DNA of 55,173 bases, taken from positions 1 through 55,173 of the forward strand of contig JAESPD010000022.1 of NCBI GenBank assembly GCA_016756855.1. The letters run 5' to 3'. Shown in pieces: positions 35,873 through 46,369 of the stretch; position 1 is the stretch's first letter; every line of letters begins with the position of its first letter. The stretch comes from a gamma proteobacterium endosymbiont of Lamellibrachia anaximandri (GTDB lineage Bacteria; Pseudomonadota; Gammaproteobacteria; Chromatiales; Chromatiaceae). The notes under the pieces were generated by a model, which ran no database searches, had not been told where the DNA came from, and saw only the letters and a list, made by a program, of their open reading frames with translations. Made by a program: the position numbers and the translations under genes.

Positions 35873-36601
35873 CTATTTCAGCGTTAAATGTTTCAACTCC
35901 ATGCGATAGCGGCCCAAGACCCGATCCCGCTCGATACGCACCGGCAGGTAGTCGAGTGAAGGGGCGAACCAGATAGTGTAGTCGGGTGCCAGGCCCTCTT
36001 TGCTGCGGTTGACCTTGAGACACTTCAACCGGCCCAACGGGGTCTGAATCCACTCTCTGCCAACCACCCGGAACTGATAGCGCTTCAGACGCCCGCCGTC
36101 CGCCACCTGGTAGCTGACCTGCTGCCGACCATTGGCCAGATCGAAACGGATCGCCAGCTGTTGACTGAACTTGTCCTGCACGCCTGGTGAGATCTCCTGC
36201 GCCCAGCGGGTGCCGCCACTCTCTGTCCAGACCTGTTGCTCGGGCCAGTCGAACTGGAGCCGGGTCAGGTTCCTGATCTCCCCGTTTCCAAGCCGGTATT
36301 CGTAGGCGTGGGGCACGATGCGGCTGTTTTGCAGCACCCCTTCGCTGGTCTCCTGAATCTCGTCGGCCTGAAACCAATCGACCAGTCGTTCAGGGCGGGT
36401 GTGCGCATGATAGAGATATTCGCCATCCTCAGTGATGGTGAGTTGGAGCGTCAGACTTCCCAGGGGTACACCGTAGTTGGTGACCTGAAAACCGGCATCG
36501 AAGGATCTGAGCTGGAAGGGGGGTTCCGCGCTGAGTAGCGAGCTGCACAGCAGTAGTGGGATAGCAGCCAGCCAGTAGCGGAGGAGTCCGGTGTCCTTCA
36601 T
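35873..36601 (-). CDS. DUF3108 family periplasmic protein
   Basis: 242 residues with a signal peptide (about 1-25, LLLCSSLLSAEP). The rest is beta-rich with FQLRSFDAGFQVTNYGVPLG and APDYTIWFAPSLDYLPVRIE, the features of DUF3108. Its function is unknown; a periplasmic lipid- or cell-wall-linked role is only guessed. It starts 3 bp after the purN stop and is likely read from the purMN transcript. Confidence 0.85.
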   Translation of the reverse strand: MKDTGLLRYWLAAIPLLLCSSLLSAEPPFQLRSFDAGFQVTNYGVPLGSLTLQLTITEDGEYLYHAHTRPERLVDWFQADEIQETSEGVLQNSRIVPHAYEYRLGNGEIRNLTRLQFDWPEQQVWTESGGTRWAQEISPGVQDKFSQQLAIRFDLANGRQQVSYQVADGGRLKRYQFRVVGREWIQTPLGRLKCLKVNRSKEGLAPDYTIWFAPSLDYLPVRIERDRVLGRYRMELKHLTLK

Positions 36602-36604
36602 GGA

Positions 36605-37273
36605 TCAAACGATCTCCTGATCCGGTGTGAAGAGGATCGGCTGCTGTAGCGGTTGGTTGTCCAGATAGACCTGGCCACTATCTGCCAATCGCAGTCTCTG
36701 TTGGGCAAACCAGCGTATTGCCAGCGGATAGATGAGGTGTTCGCGCTGCAGTACCCGGTCGGCTAAAGTCCTGGCATCGTCACCATCCTGGACAGGTACC
36801 TGGGCCTGTACGATCAATGGGCCGCCATCCAACTCCTCGGTGACGAAGTGCACACTGGCGCCATGCAGGGTCTCTCCCTCATCCAGGGCCTGCTGATGGG
36901 TGTTGAGGCCACGGAACTTCGGTAGCAGTGAAGGGTGGATATTGAACAACCGGCCGGCGTAGTGGCGCACGAACCCTGGAGTGAGGATGCGCATGAAACC
37001 CGCCAGCACAACCAGCTTTGGCTGATACTCGTCGATGAGTTCGATCAGCGCCTGGTCGTAACTCTCCCGGTCAGGGAAGGTCTTGTGGTTCAGTACCCGG
37101 GAAGGGATGCCGGCGTTTTCTGCGCGGGTCAGGCCGTGCACATCGGGCTGATTGCTGATGACGGCGCGGATCTCCACAGGCAGATCGCCCACTGCGCCGT
37201 CGATGATCGCCTGCAGATTGGTGCCGCCACCGGAGATCAGGGCGACCAGCGGCAGTTTATGGTTATCGCTCAT
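36605..37273 (-). CDS. purN: Phosphoribosylglycinamide formyltransferase
   Basis: 222 residues; transfers a formyl group from 10-formyl-tetrahydrofolate to GAR in purine synthesis. Seen are the start [17 protein letters not shown], the catalytic block [13 protein letters not shown] near 108-120 (Asn, His) and [19 protein letters not shown] near 133-150 (catalytic Asp). It overlaps purM by 4 bp, as in many bacteria. Confidence 0.96.
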   Translation of the reverse strand: MSDNHKLPLVALISGGGTNLQAIIDGAVGDLPVEIRAVISNQPDVHGLTRAENAGIPSRVLNHKTFPDRESYDQALIELIDEYQPKLVVLAGFMRILTPGFVRHYAGRLFNIHPSLLPKFRGLNTHQQALDEGETLHGASVHFVTEELDGGPLIVQAQVPVQDGDDARTLADRVLQREHLIYPLAIRWFAQQRLRLADSGQVYLDNQPLQQPILFTPDQEIV

Positions 37274-38343
37274 GCACCCAGGCTTCCGCTGATCTCGACC
37301 CCCGGTTCATCGCTGTCGCTGATTTCGATCTGTCCCAGTCGCCAGGCGGTCTCGCCGGCATCGTTCAGCATCCGCATCGCCCGTTCTGAGTCTTCGGCGG
37401 CGACACAGACCACCATACCCACGCCACAGTTGAAGGTTCGCAGCATCTCCGGCTGCGCCACGTTGCCTTTCGACTGCAGCCAGCTGAAGACCTCCGGCAG
37501 TTGCCAGGAGTCACTGTCGATGACTGCCTTGCTTCCGGCAGGCAGGACGCGGGGGAGGTTCTCAGGCAGGCCGCCGCCGGTGATGTGGGCGAGGGCGTGG
37601 ATATCAACCTCAGCCATCAGCGCCAGCAGGGATTTGACGTAGATATGGGTCGGTGCCAGCAGTGCTTCACCAAGCGTCCCTTCGCCCATGGGTTCGGCAA
37701 GATCGGCGCCGCTCACTTCGAGGATCTTGCGGATCAGCGAATAGCCGTTGGAGTGGGGGCCGGAAGCGGCGAGTCCGATCAGCACATCGCCGGGCTTTAC
37801 CTGTTCACCCTGGATCAGCTCGCCCTTCTCCACGATGCCGACGCAGAAACCGGCCAGATCGTAATCCCCCTCGCTGTACATGCCGGGCATCTCGGCGGTC
37901 TCACCGCCGGTGAGGGCAGCGCCCGCCAGCTCGCACCCCTTGGCGATGCCACTGACCACATCGGTGGCCACGTCCAGCTCCAGCTTGCCCGTGGCGTAGT
38001 AGTCGAGAAAGAAGAGCGGCTCAGCACCTGCCACCACGATATCGTTGACACACATGGCCACCAGATCGATGCCGATGGTGTCGTGGCGCTTGAGTTCCAG
38101 CGCCAGTTTAAGCTTGGTGCCCACCCCGTCGGTGCCGGAGACCAGTACCGGCTCGGAGTAGCGGTCGAGGGGCAGTTCGAACAGCGCGCCAAAACCGCCG
38201 AGGCCGGACAGTACGCCGGGCCTGAAGGTCTTTTTGACAATAGGCTTGATGCGTTCTATCAGGCTGTTGCCGGCATCTATGTTTACCCCGGCATCCCGGT
38301 AGCTGAGTTGTGTTTCGCTGTTGCGAGTACTGTCTTGGGCCAC
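37270..38343 (-). CDS. purM: Phosphoribosylformylglycinamidine cyclo-ligase (AIR synthetase)
   Basis: 357 residues; closes the imidazole ring of AIR with ATP. Motifs seen are [37 protein letters not shown] and [12 protein letters not shown], all in the expected order. The first about 14 residues are extra and weakly conserved. It forms an operon with purN and DUF3108 on the minus strand and is divergent from the DUF2066 gene, the common gammaproteobacterial arrangement. Confidence 0.96.
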   Translation of the reverse strand: MAQDSTRNSETQLSYRDAGVNIDAGNSLIERIKPIVKKTFRPGVLSGLGGFGALFELPLDRYSEPVLVSGTDGVGTKLKLALELKRHDTIGIDLVAMCVNDIVVAGAEPLFFLDYYATGKLELDVATDVVSGIAKGCELAGAALTGGETAEMPGMYSEGDYDLAGFCVGIVEKGELIQGEQVKPGDVLIGLAASGPHSNGYSLIRKILEVSGADLAEPMGEGTLGEALLAPTHIYVKSLLALMAEVDIHALAHITGGGLPENLPRVLPAGSKAVIDSDSWQLPEVFSWLQSKGNVAQPEMLRTFNCGVGMVVCVAAEDSERAMRMLNDAGETAWRLGQIEISDSDEPGVEISGSLGA

Positions 38344-38546
38344 AGGTTGACTCCCTGGTGGGCGGTTACTGTTGGCGGGGGATTTTAGCAGATCTTCCGC
38401 TACACCGTGATAGAGTTGCTGTTGCAGGATTTGTCCGGCTTTTCCGTTTCTGGATGAAGACTAACTTCTTAGACAGGCTTTCTGCTCCGCGCTAGAATCC
38501 CTGCGGTCAAAACGACTGAGATGAATTTAACTGGACGCATATTTCA

Positions 38547-39671
38547 ATGATCTTTAAACAGACATGGCTGATATTACTGCTTCTGCTGTGGTGTGCCGGA
38601 GCGTTGGCAGAGCGTGTGTCCGGACTCTACGAAGGGGCGGTGCCGGTGGTGGGGCAGGGTGCCGAAGCCCGCGCACCGGCCATACGGGATGCCTTCGGTC
38701 AGGTGCTGATCAAGATCTCCGGCAACCGCGACCTGTTACTGCGGGAAGATATTGCCAAGCGGCTGAAAAGAGCTCCCAGGTATGTTCAGCAGTACCGTTA
38801 CCGCATGTTGGAACAGCCCCTATCGGATGATCACGCGCTTGTGGTGGATCTGGAAAACCCATTGCCAGACCGGCTGCTCTGGGTGCGTTTTGATGCAAAA
38901 GCCGTGAATCGCCTGTTGCGTGAGGCCGGCGTGCCGGTCTGGGGCGGTACCCGGCCATCCACGCTGGTCTGGCTGACTCGTGATGCCAAAGGTCGTCGCA
39001 CCCTCTACCAGCAGGATTTGGAGCCGGAACTGGCAACTGCGGTAACTGAAGCGGCGGATCAGCGAGGTCTGCCGGTAGTGATGCCGCTGATGGATCTAGA
39101 AGATAGAAACGCCCTTCAGGTAAGTGACCTCTGGGGTGGTTTTGAAGAGAACATCCGTCGTGCCTCCCAGCGTTATCTACCCGATGTGATCCTGGCAGGC
39201 CGCCTGCACCGGCAAGGCAGTCAAACCTGGAGTGGCGACTGGATGCTCTATCTGCCGGGTGGAGTGGAGCAGTGGCAGATACAGGGCGAGAGTGATCTGG
39301 CGCTGGCCCGTGAGGGTGTGCAGCGGGCGGTGGATCTGTTGGCCGCCAGATTTGCGCCCCAGAGTACTTCTCAGGGTGTAGAAGCACTACGGATACGGGT
39401 TTCAGGTATGCTCAATCTGGCTGACTATGTTCTGGTCAAAGACTACCTGCAATCATTGGTGATGATAGAGCAGCTGGATCTGCTGGCGGCGGGTCCGGAG
39501 CAGGTCAGTTTTCTGGCCAGAGTGCAGGGGGGGCGTGAAGCGCTGGAGCGGGGTATCGTGCTCGGCGGTGTGCTGGAGTCGGTGGTCGCCTTTGATGAGG
39601 TGGTGGAAGCAGAGGCGTCGCCACCGGAAGATTTTGATGTACAGAGTCTCGACTACCGTTTGCGGCAGTGA
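38547..39671 (+). CDS. DUF2066 family exported protein
   Basis: 374 residues with a signal peptide (about 1-22, LLLLWCAGALAE). The N-terminal SGLYEGAVPVVGQG and DAFGQVLIKISGNRDLL blocks are those of DUF2066. The function is unknown. It is recurrently placed between purM and a CDP-alcohol phosphatidyltransferase/hda block in gammaproteobacteria, as here. The following gene starts about 200 bp later, beyond an inverted repeat element. Confidence 0.87.
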   Translation: MIFKQTWLILLLLLWCAGALAERVSGLYEGAVPVVGQGAEARAPAIRDAFGQVLIKISGNRDLLLREDIAKRLKRAPRYVQQYRYRMLEQPLSDDHALVVDLENPLPDRLLWVRFDAKAVNRLLREAGVPVWGGTRPSTLVWLTRDAKGRRTLYQQDLEPELATAVTEAADQRGLPVVMPLMDLEDRNALQVSDLWGGFEENIRRASQRYLPDVILAGRLHRQGSQTWSGDWMLYLPGGVEQWQIQGESDLALAREGVQRAVDLLAARFAPQSTSQGVEALRIRVSGMLNLADYVLVKDYLQSLVMIEQLDLLAAGPEQVSFLARVQGGREALERGIVLGGVLESVVAFDEVVEAEASPPEDFDVQSLDYRLRQ

Positions 39672-39696
39672 GCCAGTTTGGATTGTCTTCACTGAT

Positions 39697-39839
39697 TAAT
39701 GTTCGTCCATAACACTGTTTTTTTACCACGAAGAACACGAAGAGCACTAAGGCAAAGAGATTGATCAACCATATATTTTCTTTGTGTACTTCGTGCTCTT
39801 CGTGGTTAGAGATAAATTTTCGGACGGACACAAATTAAC
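39697..39839. repeat. CACGAAG-type inverted repeat element
   Basis: Core arms are ACCACGAAGAACACGAAGAG (from 39725) and its near complement ending CTCTTCGTGGT (to 39806), with an AT-rich centre. Outer parts also pair (TTAATGTTCGTCC against GGACGGACACAAATTAA). The arms themselves are made of short direct repeats ACGAAGA. Such CACGAAG palindromes occur dispersed in many bacterial genomes; their mobility mechanism is unknown to me. It separates the DUF2066 gene and the phosphatidyltransferase gene and could fold in RNA as a long hairpin. Confidence 0.75.
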
Positions 39840-39870
39840 CTCTCCAGTATCATCTGATAATTTGTAAAAA

Positions 39871-40425
39871 ATGCAGCCCAGAGACATACCCAACCTCATC
39901 AGCTTTTTACGCATACTGCTCTCGGTGCCAGTCGTGTGGCTGCTCTTTGAGCGGGAGTTTTCTGCGGCACTGATGTTATTTGCCATCGCCGGTATCTCCG
40001 ATGGCCTGGATGGTTTCCTGGCCAAACACTACGGCTGGGAGAGCCGCCTCGGCGGGATGCTCGACCCCCTGGCGGACAAGGCGCTGTTGATGAGTTCATT
40101 CCTGGTGCTCGGTGCATTGGGTCTGGTCCCTGTCTGGTTGGTAATCCTGGTGATATTCCGCGATCTGGTGATCATTGGCGGTGCGCTCTATTACCACTTC
40201 AGTGTCGAAGACCTGCAGGCCGATCCAAGTCTTATCAGCAAACTCAACACCCTGTTGCAGATATTGCTGGTCATCCTTGTGGTGACGGATGCAGGCCCCT
40301 ATCCACTTCCTGCAGTGCTGATTTCAACCCTGGTCTGGAGTACGTTGGCCACTACGGTAGCCAGCGGAGTGGGTTATGTCTGGGTCTGGTCGCGTAAGGC
40401 GAAGGAGAAAGGGTTGCGGAGTTGA
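39871..40425 (+). CDS. CDP-alcohol phosphatidyltransferase family protein (PgsA-like)
   Basis: 184 residues, several membrane helices. It begins RDIPNLISFLRILLSVPVVWLL and carries the catalytic motif SDGLDGFLAKHYG, then GGMLDPLADK (D-G-x2-A-x-x8-G-x3-D-x3-D, with Lys in place of the usual Arg after Ala). This makes phospholipids from CDP-diacylglycerol and an alcohol, most likely glycerol-3-phosphate. A second, canonical pgsA may exist elsewhere, because this copy at the hda locus is often the paralogue. No ribosome site is obvious before the ATG. Confidence 0.88.
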   Translation: MQPRDIPNLISFLRILLSVPVVWLLFEREFSAALMLFAIAGISDGLDGFLAKHYGWESRLGGMLDPLADKALLMSSFLVLGALGLVPVWLVILVIFRDLVIIGGALYYHFSVEDLQADPSLISKLNTLLQILLVILVVTDAGPYPLPAVLISTLVWSTLATTVASGVGYVWVWSRKAKEKGLRS

Positions 40426-40476
40426 TGGCTGGCACCCACATTGGCTTTCTGATGTGCAGGGTATTTGGTGTTGGCC

Positions 40477-41157
40477 CTATAACCCAAGCACTTCCCGGAC
40501 AAACGGGATGGTCAGTTTTCTTTTCGCAGCGAGCGATGCCTGATCGAGCTGTTCCAATAGACCGGTTATCGAACTGATGTCCCGGGGAATCCGGTGCAGC
40601 AGGTAGCTTGCGGTGTCTTTAGAAAGTTCCAGTCCACGTTGCTGCGAGAGCTGGGTCAGCAGTATCAGGCGGCCATCGTCATCCAGGGGTAGCAGGTGGT
40701 AACAGGGGCCCCAGGTGAGGCGGGAGGCGAGATCTGCCAGACGGATGTCCACTCCGGCAGGGGCAGAGTTTGCCGTTATCAGCAGTCGGGCATCACGCTC
40801 CCGAAGCTGGTTGAAGAGGTTGAAGAGGGCGGTCTCCCACGCCGGGTTGCCGGCCACTTTTTCCAGATCGTCCAGACAGACCAGATCCAGGGCCTCCAGT
40901 CCCTCCAGAATACCGGGTTCCAACTCGTTGATTTGCGCCAGGGGAATATAGGCGCAGGTGCCACCGGATGTATCCTGTTGGTGACAGGATGCCTGCAACA
41001 GATGAGTTTTGCCGGAACCGACCTCTCCCCAAAGGTAGATGAACGGATCGGTTCCTGTCAGCAGACGCGAAAGGGCCTCACCATTACGGCCGGGAATAAA
41101 GCCGCTGAAGTTGACCGTAGGTTTTAACCCTATCCCCAGGGCAAGCTGACTGGACAT
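40477..41157 (-). CDS. hda: DnaA regulatory inactivator Hda
   Basis: About 226 residues from ATG 41157 (MSSQLALGIGLKPTV); a longer open frame runs into the upstream wrbA gene and is not used. Hda is an AAA+ protein that with the beta clamp triggers ATP hydrolysis on DnaA after initiation. The N-terminal QLALGIGL fits the clamp-binding motif of Hda. Walker A is LWGEVGSGKTHLL, Walker B VCLDDLEKV, and the Arg-finger region ITANSAPAGVDIRLADLASRL in parts. Context with the arsC-like gene next door matches E. coli hda-yfgD. Confidence 0.93.
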   Translation of the reverse strand: MSSQLALGIGLKPTVNFSGFIPGRNGEALSRLLTGTDPFIYLWGEVGSGKTHLLQASCHQQDTSGGTCAYIPLAQINELEPGILEGLEALDLVCLDDLEKVAGNPAWETALFNLFNQLRERDARLLITANSAPAGVDIRLADLASRLTWGPCYHLLPLDDDGRLILLTQLSQQRGLELSKDTASYLLHRIPRDISSITGLLEQLDQASLAAKRKLTIPFVREVLGL

Positions 41158-41170
41158 TTTTCTGGTGTGG

Positions 41171-42119
<949 letters not shown>

Positions 42120-42231
42120 TGGGTTATTCTCCGGCTGAAAAACGCCTATTGTAACCATCGTGCAGGACGACGTCTCCCCACGGTCGCTGGTTGGTGGCAT
42201 ACTGTTCTTCTACACTTTGCAAGGTAATGAC

Positions 42232-43470
42232 ATGAGCATGGATCCTGCGGCAAGAGGCCGTTTCTATCTGCACCGTATCCGGCAGTTCAGTGCGTTGCTG
42301 CTGCACCATTTTATCAAGGATGGGGGGGTGCAGAATACGGCGGCCCTGACCTACACCACGCTGCTCTCGTTGGTCCCCCTGATGACCGTCATGCTGGCAC
42401 TGTTTTCGGTTTTTCCCGCCTCGGAGCGGGTGGCGGTGGAGATCGAGGAGTTTGTTTTCGAAAACTTTGTCCCTGCGGCGGGGGAAGTGGTACATGAGCA
42501 TCTGAGTAATTTCAGCAGCAAGGCGGCAAAGCTCTCCGGTGTGGGGTTCGCTTTTCTGCTGGTTGCTGCGCTGATGTTGATGGGCAATATCGACAAGGCG
42601 TTCAACACCATCTGGCATGTGCGCAAGAAACGTGGGGCCATGTCGACCTTCATGGTCTACTGGGCAATCCTCTCCTTGGGACCTGTGTTGATCGTGTTCA
42701 GTGTGGGCGTGACCTCCTATCTGGTCTCAATCCCGATTCTCAATGATGATGAGACGGTGCAGCAGTTGCGTTCGCGCTTTCTGAGTATGAGTCCGATTAT
42801 TATCTCCGCCTTTGCTTTTACCCTGCTTTATGCTGTGGTGCCGAATCGGAAGGTGCCGCTGCGCCATGCCCTCGCAGGAGGCATCCTCGCTGCCCTGTTG
42901 TTTGAGAGCGCAAAGCGGGGTTTTGCCCTCTATGTCACCCATTTCCCCACCTACGAGGCAATCTACGGTGCCATGGCGGTGATCCCGATATTCCTGATCT
43001 GGATCTACCTTTCCTGGTTGGTGACACTGCTGGGGGCGGAGTTTACCTACTGCCTCGGCATCTTCCGGGACGATTGGCACGAGCGCTTAAACACTCGCGG
43101 TAGCAACTTTCTGTTGGCGCTTCGTCTGATTGGCCTTCTGCGGGAGGCGCAGATGCTGGGGGAGCAGCGTTCATGCCAGGATCTGTCAAAGCGGGAACCT
43201 GAAGTCTCTGAAGAGCACCTGGAGGCGTCGCTGTATACCCTGCAGGAGGCGAAGCTGGTGTTGCGTACCGAGGAGAAGAGCTGGGCGCTTGCCAGGAACC
43301 TGCAGGAGATGAAACTCAGTGATCTCTACCGTGCAGCGCCTTTTGTGCTGCCGGATGCAGATAAGCTGGATGAGGGGTCAGTGGTATTGTCGAGTATTCT
43401 GCAGACTATCGAGAGAGATATTGAAAAGGGTATGAATTGCCCGCTGGAAGCGCTCTACCGTCAGGTTTAG
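42232..43470 (+). CDS. YihY/BrkB family inner-membrane protein
   Basis: About 412 residues from ATG 42232; an upstream GTG at 42160 is open but overlaps the promoter region of the divergent arsC-like gene. Five to six membrane helices include NTAALTYTTLLSLVPLMTVMLALF (in parts), the family hallmark, and EAIYGAMAVIPIFLIWIYLSWLV. The soluble C-terminal about 130 residues contain a winged-helix-like region. This is the UPF0761/YihY family, once called ribonuclease BN by mistake; function unknown. Confidence 0.9.
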   Translation: MSMDPAARGRFYLHRIRQFSALLLHHFIKDGGVQNTAALTYTTLLSLVPLMTVMLALFSVFPASERVAVEIEEFVFENFVPAAGEVVHEHLSNFSSKAAKLSGVGFAFLLVAALMLMGNIDKAFNTIWHVRKKRGAMSTFMVYWAILSLGPVLIVFSVGVTSYLVSIPILNDDETVQQLRSRFLSMSPIIISAFAFTLLYAVVPNRKVPLRHALAGGILAALLFESAKRGFALYVTHFPTYEAIYGAMAVIPIFLIWIYLSWLVTLLGAEFTYCLGIFRDDWHERLNTRGSNFLLALRLIGLLREAQMLGEQRSCQDLSKREPEVSEEHLEASLYTLQEAKLVLRTEEKSWALARNLQEMKLSDLYRAAPFVLPDADKLDEGSVVLSSILQTIERDIEKGMNCPLEALYRQV

Positions 43471-43492
43471 AATCAGAATTGCTGAAGCGATG

Positions 43493-45106
43493 CTATTTGT
43501 ATCTGAACTTCAGTCGCTCGTAATAGGGGCTCGATGACGCCTGTTCCGTCGGCACTATAACTGGTGCCGGTATCTGTTCCGCCACAAGATATTCGCGCCC
43601 GGTTTTGAGCTGTCCTTTGGTAGACAGTAGAGTATTTTTTTTCGGGACTCCCCGGTCGACGTAGAGACAAGGCTGTGTGCGGAGGTCGCCACCACTCCCT
43701 CCGATGGGGTTGAGAGTAACCGGCATTACGTGCCCCTTTAGAAACTGTATCCCCAACTCCAACATATCACTGCCTCTCTTGAGTGCGCGTCTTACTTCAC
43801 CGATTTTCAGGCTGTCCGGCTGGTCGGGATGTTTTTCAGTGATCAATACCAGTTGACCGACCATTTTAAGACTCGAGCTTTGCAGCGGCAGATGAATCGC
43901 TACACCAGTTTTGCTGCAGTTGGTCAGTTTGCAGGTGAAGCGTTGGTGGCGGGGTTTGAAACCTCCGCCCAGATTGCCGGATGCCAGAGTCACCGACTCG
44001 CCTTCCTCCTCATCGGGTCTGCTGACTGCAGGAGTGGCAATACCAAGAAAGTGGTGGATCGAACTGATGCCGATGGCAACGGTAACCTGGCCATAGGTAT
44101 CCTGTCTTTTACTGTTGCGTTCCACACGGATATGCCAGGATTTCAGCATGTCGCGCAGCGTCCCTGCAGCATCTTCTGAACTGAGGTGTTGCAATCCCAT
44201 TGGGGGGGCTTCGCCACGTAACTCGATCTTTCGCAGACTCTGGTGCAGGCGTTTGCTGACTGGATTGATGTTGAGCAGGCGGAAGCGGGGAGATGCCAAT
44301 GTGCCGGAGGTATCGGGATCGAAAATCCGCGGGGGTACCTCGCCCATCATATCGATGATATAGCGACCGGCCGGATCCGCTTCTAATTTCAGTTCTTCGA
44401 AACGTGCCTTGCCTGCAAATTGGTTCAGATAGCCGTAGCAGAGTCGTGCCTCCCCTGCCTTCAGATGGCAGGGGTCGAGTAGTGCCAGCAGCAGGATACG
44501 TTTCAGTTGATGGGCGACAGAGGCGTTCTTAGGTTCGGCTTGGTCACGGTCGTCAACCAGATCGTGTTGTTGGTTCTGCTGTTCCGCCAGATTGTAGAGC
44601 TGGAGAATTTCACGCCAGGCATTGGTGCCCTGGCAGTCATAGCCTTCGAAAGTGGTCAGTTGGTCAAGAGAGAGAAACTTGATGGCGTAATAGATCCCCC
44701 CCAACAGTCTTTTGCGGTGTTTGAGCCATGATTTCTGGCGCAGACATTCATTGACGATATGTTTGTGACCGTAGGCCATCTCCTGCATCAGCTGGCGGAT
44801 CTGTTCTACGCTGGGTGCTCCGGGTTTATTTGAGGCGATCCGGCAGAGCCGGGTTGTGGGCAAACGGTAGAGTTCCATCAACTCTATGCGATCTGTGACC
44901 CGTCCAGGAAAACGGTTGAGCTGCGCAAGATTGGTGGTAATCGCCTCAGCCACGCGCGCTGGACTGGCGTAAGGGAGGGAAGCGATCCATTGGCGCAGGG
45001 ATCCGGGATGTGTCTCCACATGCGGGTTTTCGATGGTATCGGGTGCAGGAACTGTGAACTTGGGACGCCGCATCGAATCATTTGGTCTGCTGAAAATTTG
45101 AAACAT
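43493..45106 (-). CDS. Large cytoplasmic protein with PilZ-like C-terminal domain
   Basis: About 537 residues; ATG 45106 (MFQIFSRPND) chosen, with GTG 45139 or ATG 45073 possible. No signal or membrane segment. The first about 340 residues are helical and not assigned (LRQWIASLPYASPARVAEAI; LYRLPTTRLCRIASN). Near 385-460 a beta-rich stretch has RHQRFTCKLTNCSKTGVAIHL and VGQLVLI, then LELGIQFL. The NCSKTG fits the N/D-x-S-x-x-G motif of PilZ c-di-GMP receptors, with Arg residues shortly before it. The Arg motif (RxxxR) is not clean, so nucleotide binding is uncertain. It is convergent with the YihY gene. Confidence 0.65.
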   Translation of the reverse strand: MFQIFSRPNDSMRRPKFTVPAPDTIENPHVETHPGSLRQWIASLPYASPARVAEAITTNLAQLNRFPGRVTDRIELMELYRLPTTRLCRIASNKPGAPSVEQIRQLMQEMAYGHKHIVNECLRQKSWLKHRKRLLGGIYYAIKFLSLDQLTTFEGYDCQGTNAWREILQLYNLAEQQNQQHDLVDDRDQAEPKNASVAHQLKRILLLALLDPCHLKAGEARLCYGYLNQFAGKARFEELKLEADPAGRYIIDMMGEVPPRIFDPDTSGTLASPRFRLLNINPVSKRLHQSLRKIELRGEAPPMGLQHLSSEDAAGTLRDMLKSWHIRVERNSKRQDTYGQVTVAIGISSIHHFLGIATPAVSRPDEEEGESVTLASGNLGGGFKPRHQRFTCKLTNCSKTGVAIHLPLQSSSLKMVGQLVLITEKHPDQPDSLKIGEVRRALKRGSDMLELGIQFLKGHVMPVTLNPIGGSGGDLRTQPCLYVDRGVPKKNTLLSTKGQLKTGREYLVAEQIPAPVIVPTEQASSSPYYERLKFRYK

Positions 45107-45345
45107 GTTGATAGTATCGATATTCCGTGGTGGGTTCACCCTTCATAAGTTTCTGCTGATTGATGCAGTCCGACGCTTCTTGGCTGGTTATCGGCGGTTA
45201 TCGTCAAATCTTGAAAAATCGAGCTGCGGTATAGTGTTCATGATTGAAATCCCCGGAATTTATCCCGACAATGGGGGTCGGATAATTGAGGGTGCCGTTG
45301 CCGGCGCTTCTCTCCAGAAGAATCAACAAGTACCAGAGGCACCCT

Positions 45346-45828
45346 ATGCGCAATCCACCCCCAGTGTGGCGGCTACTACTATTGGGCTGTTTGGCCCTGT
45401 TCAGCACGGCATCGTTCTCAGAGCCCGTGGACTTTGAGCTGCCGGGACTCGATGGCAAGATTCACAAGCTTTCCGACTACCGGGGCAAGTGGGTGTTGGT
45501 CAACTACTGGGCTACCTGGTGCCCTCCCTGCAGGGAGGAGTTGCCGGAGCTGGAGGTCTTTCACTCCACCCACAAGGACAAGGATGCAGTGGTGTTGGGT
45601 GTGGCCTTTGAGCGCATTGATAAAAAACGCCTGAGCCGCTTTGTCGAAGAGCAGTTTCTCAGCTATCCGATTTTGTTGGGCAAACCTGCTGCTGACTCGG
45701 AGTTAGGGAAAATCCCCGGCCTGCCGACCTCTTTTTTAATCTCGCCAAGTGGTGAAGTGGCGGCTCGGCAGGTGGGGCCGTTAACCGCACAGGATCTGGA
45801 AAGTTTTATTGCCGACAATGCTGAATAG
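45346..45828 (+). CDS. Exported TlpA-like thioredoxin-fold protein
   Basis: About 160 residues from ATG 45346 (MRNPPPVWRLL), preceded by CCAGAGGCACC. A signal peptide (to about 26, STASFSEP) precedes the TlpA/ResA-like domain: VDFELPGLDGKIHKLSDYRGK, active site WATWCPPCREELP and cis-Pro in GLPTSFLI. It would act as periplasmic thiol reductant, e.g. in cytochrome c maturation or for sulfur enzymes. It overlaps the next thioredoxin-fold gene by 11 bp. Confidence 0.88.
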   Translation: MRNPPPVWRLLLLGCLALFSTASFSEPVDFELPGLDGKIHKLSDYRGKWVLVNYWATWCPPCREELPELEVFHSTHKDKDAVVLGVAFERIDKKRLSRFVEEQFLSYPILLGKPAADSELGKIPGLPTSFLISPSGEVAARQVGPLTAQDLESFIADNAE

Positions 45829-46369
45829 GCGGCTCGATGTGAGGATTTTCCTCTCCATTGTCCTTATGCTGTTCATGCTCTCTGCCGGAGCGGTGACCAG
45901 AGACCCTGCCGATCACTTTTTTGATCAGTCGCTGGGGGATTTCAATGAGGAGCTGGAACTTGCCCGTGAGGAGGGTAAAACGGGTATCCTCATCATGTTC
46001 GAGATGGATGAGTGTCCATTTTGTCACCGTATGAAAGATACCGTGCTGAATCAGTCCGAGATCCAGGACTACTATAAACAGCACTTTCTGATTTTCACTG
46101 TGGACATTGAGGGTGACGTGGCGATCACCAACTTTCAGGGGGAGCAAGTCTCGCAGAAGGATTTCGCCTTTAAACAGTTTCGTGTGCGAGCCACGCCGGT
46201 ATTCGGTTTTTTCGATCTGGAGGGTAAACTGATCAGTCGTTTTACAGGTGCCACCCGGGATGCCCAGGAGTTTCTCTGGCTTGGAGAGTATGTGGTGAAC
46301 GGCGAGTATAAAAAGATCAGTTTTTCCCGCTATAAACGACAAAAGAGAAAGGAAAAAAGAGCGCGGTGA
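45818..46369 (+). CDS. SoxW-like exported thioredoxin-fold protein
   Basis: About 183 residues from ATG 45818. A signal-like helix (IFLSIVLMLFMLSAGAV) is followed by a thioredoxin_2/SoxW-like domain with the active site ECPFCHRMKDTVLN near 64-76 and cis-Pro in RATPVFGFFD. The family includes SoxW of sulfur oxidisers, but no sox gene lies in the window. The C-terminus is very basic (about 12 Lys/Arg). It overlaps the preceding TlpA-like gene by 11 bp and the TolC-like gene by 4 bp, so all are translationally linked. Confidence 0.82.
   Translation: MLNRRLDVRIFLSIVLMLFMLSAGAVTRDPADHFFDQSLGDFNEELELAREEGKTGILIMFEMDECPFCHRMKDTVLNQSEIQDYYKQHFLIFTVDIEGDVAITNFQGEQVSQKDFAFKQFRVRATPVFGFFDLEGKLISRFTGATRDAQEFLWLGEYVVNGEYKKISFSRYKRQKRKEKRAR

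Noticed and set aside
37501-38388. Open frame of 295 codons on the plus strand opposite purM.
   Set aside because: purM on the minus strand has all its motifs, and the antisense product is unlike any protein family.
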